From assembly GCA_032358165.1 (NCBI GenBank), contig JAALGY010000010.1, positions 992,001-1,056,000 of the forward strand: a DNA stretch of 64,000 nt. The letters are read 5' to 3'. A model generated the notes under the pieces. That model did no database searches, was not told the origin of the DNA, and saw nothing but the letters and a program-made list of their open reading frames with translations. The stretch is from Diplosphaera chodatii (lineage: Eukaryota; Chlorophyta; Trebouxiophyceae; Prasiolales; Stichococcaceae). The translations under genes were made by a program, and so were the position numbers. Below, piece after piece: positions 34,963 through 45,300 of this stretch (position 1 is its first letter; the number at the start of each line of letters is the position of its first letter).

Positions 34963-37900
34963 ATGATGGACACGATGCCCCGTTCTGCGCAGCTTGCTCC
35001 CAGTCTTGATCAGCTATGCATGCATGATGGTAGTGATGCATGTGACGCAGCAGCACCGGTGCCGGACGCAGTAGCGTCCCACCCCGCTAAGGACGGCGGG
35101 CAGCATAAGGAGCAGCGATCTTCATTTGCGCAGCGGCATCCCGGTCTGGCGGCGCTTGCCGCATACATCCCCGTTGTGGGTGCAATTGCACACACCTTTA
35201 ACACCCGCGCACCAGAGCAGTATGTGGTGAGCAAACCACATGATCGACATCCTCCAATGTTCGACATCCTTGATGCATGGTCGCCGCAGGAGAGTAGGCC
35301 GCAACCGTTGCCTGCGTTGGTTGCCTGCCAGGGTGCTCTGCACACTGCGTCTGCTAATTTGCCTGGGCATGATGACCAAAGGACAGCCCAGGGTTGCCTT
35401 GAAGGTGCATATGACACCTGCTGATGCTTCTTATAAGGACTTGATCGCCTTTACTCTGTAGGACGAGGCATTCCATGTGCCGCAGACGCAGCTGTGGTGC
35501 GCTGGCGACTTTGCGACTTGGGACGACCGCATCACGACGTTTCCAGGTGAGCATCGTGCGCTTATGCGCTTGCCATGACCGCTCATGCCCCGCTCGCAGG
35601 CCTGCGCCAAGCAGAGGGATTTGCTTGTGCGGCTGGTCTGCCGCCCGCCTGCCTGCAGGAAAGTTCTGGAACTTGTTCTCGGGATGCCACGCCTCAGCCC
35701 ATCAGTGATGGCCTGCATTTGGAGTTGCAGGCGCCAGCCTGCTGGCCCCTGCTCACGACATGATGCTCTGCTGCAGGCCTGTATGCGCTCGGTCTGGGGT
35801 GGGCGCACCTGAAGCGCGTCGGCAGCGGGATGCTGGCATCGCTGGGCGGCAGCCAGCGGCTCTCCATGGTGCAAACCGCGCTGCTTGCCTCCTGACAGCG
35901 CTGTACATGAAACTGATGGCAGCTCTGGTCTGCGTGTGCCATGACGTTGCCTGTCAACAGTTGACCCTGTGTGACCTAAAGGGCTGAAGCTCATCGCTGC
36001 TGGCGCTGGACAGGGACTCAGAATAGTTTTCTGCAGGGTTCAGCATGCAGCACAACAGCGCTGCGTGCGGTGAGCCTGCTGTCTGGCGTGGCGTGCCTGC
36101 CACTGTTTTATGCACTGCACCGCCGGCTGCACCCCCGCAGCGCCACCATCGGCAACAGCCTGGGCACGGTGTGTGACATGTATACATGGTGCAAACTACA
36201 GACCGACCCTGCCGTCCTGCTGGACACCTGGTAGGACAAGCGGCCAGCTTCTCTTTGGCATTAGTTGAGGAGCTGTTGCTAGATGCAGTAGCAGGCTGAC
36301 AGCAGTATCAATGTGACACCTGCAGGCGGCGATGCTGGCGCTGTTCCCGCTGATGTTCTTCTTCCAGTTCCTGTACTACACGGATTTGCCCTGCATCTTC
36401 TTTGTGCTCGCCACACACCTGGTGGGTTTCCATCCGTCTTGGCATGTGCCTCTGCATCTCTAACAGGCAGTTGCAGCACATCCACGGCCAGAGGTGGAAC
36501 GGTCTCATAGGGTCTGTCCCTATACAGCCCTTCACCTGGTCACTACCATGCTGTCCTGTGTGGTACAGGCGGTGTTCCGCAGGCAGTACATGCAGGCAGC
36601 ACTGGCGGCGGCGGCTGCGATGGCTGTGCGCCAGAACAGCGCTGTCTGGTCGGCCTTCAGCCTCGGGGTATACCTCTTACACTGTATCACATGGTCGTGA
36701 CGCTTCGCTCCCATTTCCCGGCGCAAGGCTGTTAGTGAAACTCTGCTGATGCACGAGGTGTGAGCCCACTCATTCAGACAGTGGGCCAGGTGCTGCTGTG
36801 GCACAAGACCTGCAGGATACTTCCTACTGTGCACCGCCATGCAGACCGTTGGTTGTGAGTGGCTGCAGACGCTTGGGTCTCCTGACACATGCCTCACGTG
36901 GGCTTTGCATTCTGCAGGTGGCTGTGCTGCAAGAGACAGGGTTGTACAGCTTCCATGAGGATGCCAGCATCTTGCAGCAGGTTGAGCTCGTGCTGCGCCG
37001 CTTCTGGCAGGTGTGGACCCGCTCACGCACTGGTCTTGATCTAACACAAGCCAGGACCTTTCTGTTGCATCTGCTCTTCCTTATGATGCTGATGATGGGG
37101 TCTGGATATCACATGAATTCATACTGATGGCAGCCGTGCTGAGTTTCCAGTCTGAAGTTGATCGGGCATCAAGTTATATGGGTGCACCGAACCAACCGTG
37201 GAGAGTGTGCATGTAGGACCGGACGCGGTTGGTCAGGCAGCTCGGGCCTCTGGCGCTGATGCCCGCCGGCTTCGTGATCTTCGTGGTGCTCAACGGCGGC
37301 GTCGTCATCGGCGACCGCCACATGCACACGCCCGCGTGGCACCTCCCGCAGCTGCTCTACTTCCTGCTGTTCGCCGCCGCCGCCCTGGCGCCCGCCACCC
37401 TGAGCCTCACGAGGTGCGCGCAGGGGACCGCATGTACATGCGGCATCGCACCCTGTCCGGTGTGCTCGAGGTTACGCCTGGTGCTCAGCATCTGGTGCAG
37501 TCGCCGCTGTGCTGGCACATGTAAGCCAGTCAGTCGAGTCATGCACGCCGATTTGGCACCAAGATGCATGTTCGGACCGGCAAGAGGGGTTCTGCACTGC
37601 TGCACAGGTGGAAAACGATGTGGAAGCAGAGGAAGGCGCACCCACTTGCGACGGCGGGCCTGCTGGCAGTCAGCGCAGCAGTAGCGGCGATAGCCATCCG
37701 CTGCTGCACCTATGTGCATCCCTACCTGATCAACAATCACTCCCATAGGTCTGTTCTGTAGTCTGTCCGACTTGGCTTGTCAACACTTCATGGCTTGACC
37801 AATTGTGCAGAATATTCCCTCTATTACATGGTCACGCTTGCTGCTGTCATCTGTGTCCGACATCTCTATCCACGCGAGCGACAGGTCTTGCGTTCAACGC

Positions 37901-38620
37901 AAGACCTGCCGCTGTGTGGTGGTCACAATGTCGTCATGCCGGCTTCATAGGGTTGCTATGAGCGGCATACGTCTCCACAGCAAGCGTCATCTCCTGTCAT
38001 TCGTCATCTCCTGTCATTGACCAGGGCCGGCCCTCCTCACCACAGGTACTACCGCAGCTACCTGGTGAAGGCGCTGCTGGTCAGCTCCAGCACCGCACGG
38101 TGGCTGCTGCTGCCGGCATACATTGCAAGCGGCGCGGCGCTGTGGGGGCTGCTGCGCGATGCGCAGCCGGCGCTGTGGACGCTGGGCTACGCCGCCTGCA
38201 CCGCCGCCGTGCTGGTGCCCGCCCAGATGATCGAGTTCAGGTGTTGCTGTGCTGCATGGCTTCCAACCTTCTGGTCGCGTGCACAGTGTTGCTCATGGTG
38301 CACGACTACAGCCGCAAATGGCTGGCACCACTGACAGATTCTGATGCCTGCACGGGTGCAGAGAGGATGGTTGTTGGCTGCACACATGAATATTGCATGC
38401 ATTGCAATATACCTGGATGACGTCAAGCATGGTGATCATGGCATGCAGATACTTCATGGTGCCATTCCTGCTGCTGGCGCTGCACATGCAGCCAATGAGC
38501 ACAAGACAGCTGGCGATGACGGCCATGGGCTACACCGTAATCAACACCATCACCATCTACATGTTCCTCTTCCGGTCGTTTGTAGAGAAGGACGGTCATC
38601 TGACCCGCCTCATGTGGTGA
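34963..38620 (+). CDS. ALG10: Alpha-1,2-glucosyltransferase ALG10, copy 1 (521 aa)
   Basis: A multi-pass ER membrane enzyme that adds the third, terminal glucose to the dolichol-linked Glc2Man9GlcNAc2 oligosaccharide before transfer to protein. Eleven exons join in frame: 34963-35226, 35462-35546, 35777-35868, 36037-36168, 36326-36421, 36569-36667, 36918-37010, 37217-37413, 37608-37748, 38046-38240 and 38449-38620 (522 codons). Family landmarks: DEAFHVPQTQLWCAGDF and ITTFPGLYALGLGW in the first ER-lumenal loop with its conserved Asp-Glu; FFFQFLYYTDLPCIFF; NGGVVIGDRHMHTPAWHLPQ; VHPYLINNHSHRYYRSY, corresponding to the HP.LLADNRHY motif; and the C-terminal NTITIYMFLFRSF...RLMW. An alternative ATG lies at 34966. 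TGTAA at 38651-38655 is 31 bp past the stop. A paralogue follows in the same orientation 0.8 kb downstream. Confidence 0.93.
37882..37908. repeat. Perfect 13-bp palindrome in an ALG10 copy 1 intron
   Basis: CAGGTCTTGCGTT and AACGCAAGACCTG are perfect inverted repeats separated by one base, inside the intron between 37748 and 38046. Role unknown. Confidence 0.6.
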
Positions 38621-39397
38621 AAGGCGTCTACATTGGCCGCGCTTATCAGATGTAAAGGCTTCAGCAGCAAAAGTAGGCAGAGCGTGATTCTGGAGCCAGG
38701 TAGACAGCTGGAGATGGTTTGTAGGGAGACATGATTGCATCGAGTGATCAGAATCGGACCGAGCCGCAGGTGCAGGTTTAGGGTTGATACAATAATGCAT
38801 GCAGTGCTGTGTGTGGCCTGCAGATGGTCTTGCAAGGTTTTGCGAGTGCGCGACTTGTCAGGTGAAGCAGCTCTGCTTTTGGTGACGACAGATGTGCTGA
38901 AGGGGGTGATGCTGCTGCAACGCTGGCTGGATTTGCAATTGACAGCCACGAGTGCAGCCCTGCTGAGGGTTCAGTGCCTTCCTGCTGATGCTTGATCTCT
39001 ACATGACACTGTCTTCGTGCAAGTCACCAGCAGGAATCGGTCAGATCTGTCTTGTGAGATAGATTGTAGTTGGCGATGTTGACTTGCTGCGATAGTATTT
39101 GTTCGTGCGTGTTGGCGTGTTGCACACAAGTATGTAACACTCCCCGCTGGTTTGATACGGTCAGCTGTCATGCCCATTGATGCACACGCAGACATCCCAT
39201 TGACCTCTAAATGGCCGCCGGTGGTTGTAATGGCGGCTGCCGTCCTTACAGGCTGAGGGCGGCTGAGGGCGCGCTGCATTATCGGACTGCATGTCGCTTA
39301 CTCATGCTAGCACACCCGTTGACCATTGACGCTTCAAATCAACAGGCTAACGACGGCTGATAATTTTCGAGTCGCTTCGTGCTTGACAGCCGTGTTG
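38621..39397. other. Spacer between the two ALG10 copies
   Basis: Holds the 3' end of copy 1 (TGTAA at 38651) and the upstream region of copy 2. No extra gene is recognised in these 0.78 kb. Confidence 0.4.
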
Positions 39398-42300
39398 ATG
39401 GCGGTTGACAGCAGCCAGCGACTGTCTGGCATCGAAAAAGGGAGTGTTGCTGCAAGCCTTCAGGCGTGTGAAGACATCACCACCAGCAGCAAGCTGAAGC
39501 GGCCGTACCATCATGGCCATGCTTGCTCGGCAGCTGTGCTGGCGTGGTTTACAATCGCAGCGGCAGTCGCGTTGCTGTTTGAGCAGCATTGCCCGGAGGA
39601 CTATGTGGTGAGCTGGATCTTGCTGCTTCTCTGCATGGCTGCTGGCATCAACAGCCCCCTTTCTCGACTAGCACCCAGACATGGCACATCACCATGTGTC
39701 ATGCATGGTTACTGCCGCAGTATTGTGCTGGCTGCCGTCCATCACACCTGCCACATGCATGCGGCTGCAGGATGAGGTGTTTCACGTCCGCCAGACGCGA
39801 CGCTTCTGCACAGGCAGCCTCGAGTACGACCCCATGATCACCACCTTTCCTGGCGTCTACATCCTGGGCGTGTGCTGGGCGTTGGCGCTCCGCTTCATCA
39901 GCTGGGCAGCCGCCCTGCTCATCGGCACACCGCCTCTGCCCATGGTGCGCTCTCCCCACACCATGCCCAATCAGCCATCACTAGCACTGCAGCAGCTGGT
40001 ACTTTTGGGATGTATCGTGCAGGATGCATATTGCACGGTGACATCCAGATAGCTGACGGAGGCAATGAAACGGAACTTTACAGCTGGTTGTACATGTGTC
40101 TCTGCAGGCAGTGGCCTGTGGGACTGCGGCGCTGCGGATGGTGAACGTGCTGTTTGGTGCCGCCTGCCTGCCGCTCTTCTACGCCATGCACCGGAAGCTG
40201 CATGCAGGCACCTCCGCAGCCAACAGCCTTGCAACGGTGAGCTGCCATTTGCTTGCATCCGTCCAGGCACCATGACCCACCACGGTGTGCAGCCATTGCT
40301 TCAAGGTCATAACCACCGAGTGCATGCCTGATCACTGCATTCCTGAGGGCTAGTTGGGAGCGGGCTGAGTTGGATGCAGATCATGTGACAGTGCGCACAT
40401 CTCTCCTGCCTTCGGCTGGTGCTCTTTCACAGAGCAGCTGACTCCATTCTCTGCATGACGTCCAGCTCGCAACATGTGGCACGAACAGGTTCATGCATGC
40501 ATGCATGCTGAAGAAGCACTGCAGGCACGCATGCCATCAAAGGTTGCACACAAATGATGGTGCTGGTGCAGGCGATCACATGCGCCCTGCTGCCACCACT
40601 GTTCTTTCTGCAGTTTCTGTTCTATACGGACATGGTATCCGTTGTGTTCGTCATTTCAATGCATCTGGTGCGCTGTGCAATGATGGCTGTGCCAAATGCA
40701 TCAGCACATAGAACTCTGCATGTAAACCTTGCACCCACAGTCATGTAGGGCACCTTAACACTAGGCAAGAAAGGGTGGTTTTGATAGCAGAATTTCAGTG
40801 GGGCTGTGCCGATTGATAGCTGGTCCTGTGCAGATTGATAGCTGCGAACGCGGCTAAGTGCCGCCAGCACACAGCCCCTCAACATGCGCGACCCGTCTCA
40901 GAACATACTTTGCCATCTTGTCGGGGCCATCTGGTAGGGTGTGACCTCTCGCACCGGCGATGCGGCACGCTATACCGTCCTGCGTCGAGGACCCTCCGGC
41001 AGCTAAACCGGCAGCAGTCGAGGCCCACGCACAGTGACAGCCCCGCGTGCCGCAGCGGCGAAGGCTGGACAGTCCTGAGACTGCACTTTGCCGGGCAGAC
41101 ATGCGGTGGGGGCCTAGGCTGGCCGTGCACGGGTGTTTTTGGTCTGCAGGCTTGTCAGGCATGGCGTCGTGCTGCGCGCGCCTTGGGCAAATGCAGCAGG
41201 TGAGCGGCAACCTGGGAGTGGGTCTGGCATCAGCAGCACCTTCTGTGCGGCTGTGCGCCCCGTACGCCTGAGTCTGCAGCGACATCGAAGCCTTTGCTCT
41301 GAGTCGGGTTGGGCGCGTCTCCGGGCTGTTAGCTGCCTGTCTGCGGCCGACTGCCCATCCGGGACGTCTAACTGGGCTTTACAGTCATATTACGTGCCCG
41401 CAACGATGCTTCCTGTCCCATCGGGCTGCTACTAGAAGGATTGCCTCCATGCACATCCATCAGATGCGATGCCCAGGTTCCATCGGTTGCATGAGAGAGC
41501 TGTCAAGCGAGCAAACAAGGCTCCCGCGTGATGCCATCACCCCCTGTAGGCCCTTTTACGTGCGGGCAACATTGGCACGTCGCAAAGCTGAAGCATTACA
41601 TTGCACAACGCCCTGCGCTGCACATGCGCTTTCAGTGTTGGGAACCAGCATGGAAGCAGCTGCTGCTGTCAGCAAAGGCCTGAAACTGCCCACAGCAGAT
41701 TGTCAGCTCCAGAAGCACCCGCAGATTGCTGGCGTGTAGCAGGTGCAGCACTGAGCATCAGCGCCATGGACGATCCACCACCGACAGCCGCAACCAGGCC
41801 AGCTGCTGTTGCAACTGTTGCCCTGTAACCGTTCAGACCCTACAGATACACACTCACAAAGTGTCCCGTTGCTTCTCAGTATGTGGCAGCCTCACTGTCA
41901 TATGTACCAGCAGCGCAACATGCGTCAAGCTGCAACATACATCTACGCCAATGCTTGCACCTGCCATTTGGCTGCACCTCTCTCCTCTCTAGGATGTCCA
42001 GCTGCCTCTGCACGGGCAGCGAAGATTTCAGCTGCTTTTGCCTACAGACTGTACAGCACCCCTGAGTGCACATGGGATGGTCCTGTGCGGACGCTTGTAC
42101 GCCTAACATGAAGTCTTGGCTGAACGCGAGCAGCTGAAGTGTTGTTGCTAAAGTGTTGCTGGTGCACGTGTATTGCATGTGCGGCCTGCAACACCATTGC
42201 TGGTTGCCAGCGGAAGACACCTGGACTGAAAACCTGCACCTGGACTGGAAACCTGCACCTGGACTGGCTTCAGTAGTCGGTGCTCTCTAACCACACCGCT

Positions 42301-45300
42301 TGTTCCCTGCTGATATCGGTGGATTGCGTGGCGCTACGCTGTACTGGGACACCTCTCAAAGTGTCTACTTGAAAGCCTGCTGCTGGGTCCCTTCCACCTG
42401 CATCATGCAGACCACAAGCTCTTTGTGCAGTAGAGTGCAATTCCTAAGTGTGCACGTGTGGCACACCCTGAGGCTATAGTGCCTGCATGCAGGCGAGTGA
42501 CCTGAGAAAGGTCATCGCTCACACACTGCCGGCAGAGCGTTGCTGTGCAGCGCAGCAGCAGCGGGTGGGATAATCGACGCGTGCGCATACATACACCAGA
42601 ACACTCTCACGTACTCCGTACACGGTCCAGTCCTGCATGTATGAAGCCTGCACAGCAATCAGTTTTTGCGCCAGGTTGTTGACATGCTGGACATGTCACT
42701 GTGATCTGCTGAAAGAAGCGATAGATGGTACTTGCATACCCAACTGCAACAAGCTCCCAGGCAAATTGTCTGCTCTCCCAATCAGATCATACCAATCGTG
42801 ATTGCAGTGAACGTCCAGCACTCGCTGAATGTGGCATGCCTGGTGTCTGAAAGTCAACTGTTGACAGTAACCTCGCCACTGAGACTGCATACGTGTATCA
42901 TATTGGATATTCGGCGGTCAAGATTGTGGCAAAACCCAGGGTTTGTTGCAGTGACCTGCAGTGTAGGAGTGATCTACTGATCCGTCACATTTGAGCATAA
43001 GAACAGGCACAGTCACCGCACTATGTGAAGTCGCACATGCACTTCTCAGACCAGTACTGATGGGGTTGTTGTCAACGGTGGACACCAGCGTTGCGACATA
43101 TATAGCAGTGAAAGCAGGTGCCCTGCTGGCATCTCACCATGACATCGACAACAGTGACCAGCAGCAGAGCAGGGCGGTATATGCTTGATGACGGAGATCT
43201 CTGCTACGCTGGGATTGCTAGCAGGCAAGTGTCCTGCTTTGCCGCAAGTGGCGACGGTGCAGCGTCTACGTTGTGCGCAGGGGCGTCAGCGGTGATACAG
43301 TTGTATGCGCAGCATAGCAGCAATCAACGGAGTGCGATGTGAGGCATGTCATGAGCAGGCATCGGCATTGCTGGTTACAAGTGGACCCCTGAATACTCCT
43401 GCATGCAACCTCGTGCTAGCTGACAGTCCTGTTCGCATAACCATCAGACTGCAGGCTGGCAATGGCACATCCGGTCGGCAGCGCCCCAACAAAGGACATG
43501 GCCAAGATGCTGCTCCTGCGTTCCTCCTACAGTGGCCGCACCTTCACAACTTCCACCACAGTAAGGTTTGAGCTGTCGAATGTCCAGGTGATTCAGAGAG
43601 TGATACATTCACCACGGGGATGGACACCCGATTGATTGCGACATGACCTGCTATGTGCTCAACTGGAACCATGCCTGCAGGTAGATACGACTGTTCCCGT
43701 CCACCAGCGTCAGTGAAACATCAGATGCAGCATTGCTTGTGGAGCTAGCACATGTAATGCTCGAGGACATAGCGGAAGTCCGTGCGCAGTGCGCAGTGCT
43801 TGAAGCTCAGTTTGCAATGCGCAGGATGCGCTGCCTGTGAGCGCAGGGCAAAGTGCAGGCGCATGCCTGAGGACGCATTGTGTGCACGCAGAGCATGGTT
43901 CTGTTCCAGGCCATTCTACAAGGTATTCTGACACCGCCGCGCAGGTAGGAGCAAATGAGAGCCGCACATGGCGGTCCGGCCTGTATAGTTATTTCCATCG
44001 ACCATAAGTATGTGGTATCCACTGCATTGGCAGCGTCCCAGTTCGTGTCGAACATGCTGCAAACAAAGCGCTCCTCAGGTGTGGTCTTTAGGTAGCGGTA
44101 GATCTTCCCTGGGATGCAGGGTGCCATGTGGAGCAATTGTCATAGGCTTGGCAGGTCAATGTGCAAAAGCCGGCACGAATGTGTTTGGGAAGCGCTGGAA
44201 CAGCGGTGAGGACAAGTTGCATGTTTGGTCCGGAGATTGAACTGCCGCTACCATGCACATCAGACCATGTATGCTTGTGTGTGAGTGCCGCCATTCGTAT
44301 GGTGCAGGAGTGCCGAAGGGTGACTGCCGTGCACAGGTTTGCTCGTGCATCGAGTGGTCATCAATGCATGTCTGCCACTGATCAATTGTGACACCCCTGC
44401 TATTGCAGACCTACAGAACCATGACGCACTCCATCTGTCCGGACAAGCTGGCATGTGTAACACCACATACAGGACAGGTGCCCTCTCCTGCACTTTGCAA
44501 TGTCGTGCTGCTCCAGGACAAATACTGCTGTGCGCATGACTCCTGACAGACCACCAAATGTCATGCAGCGTCCTTAGAGCACTAATGGTTCCAAGAGAAA
44601 TAGGCTGCAGACACCACTGCCTGCATCTGGCAGGTGCAATGTGGGCAGCAACGCATGCTGCAGCCGCCTGCAGCTGGCACCCACATACGACGGTGATGTT
44701 GGCGGCAGACGCGGTGCCACCTGCGAGGGCATGAGATGTTCAGTGCCCAGCAGCACATCCAGCGTTTCAGTTGCAGCAGTTTGGCACATCAAGGGCTAGC
44801 TGCTTCAACACGAATGTGGCGCACCCGTGCAACCCACCGCAATGACTCGAGGACTGCGCCTCTGCTGGCTGGCTATGCCTTGTGGAAGTGTTCACTTGAT
44901 GGCGACAGCACACCTGAATGGCATTGGAAGTTGTCAATGCAGCGCATCGCACCCGCTCACACTGTGCAGCCTCGCACCCTCCCATCTAATTGCCACATCT
45001 GCTCATGTGCGCAATGGCTGCCATCATCCCTCAGAAGAGGAGAATTTGCTCTGCACAGCACTACCAGCATGTGGTTCATGGGCACGATGCTGTACTGGCA
45101 GCATGCAAAATGTCGAAGCACAAACGAGATACACAGCTCATCAGCCTGGGAAGCTGCAGAAGTCCTATGTCATACGATACGTGGCAGCTGCTTGCCAATG
45201 TGCAGACTGCATCATGACATGTGTGGCGCACCAAGATGGTGGTGGTTCCAGGCACAGGCACAGGCACAGGCTGCGCCTCAGTCGGCACTGAAAGCCGTGA

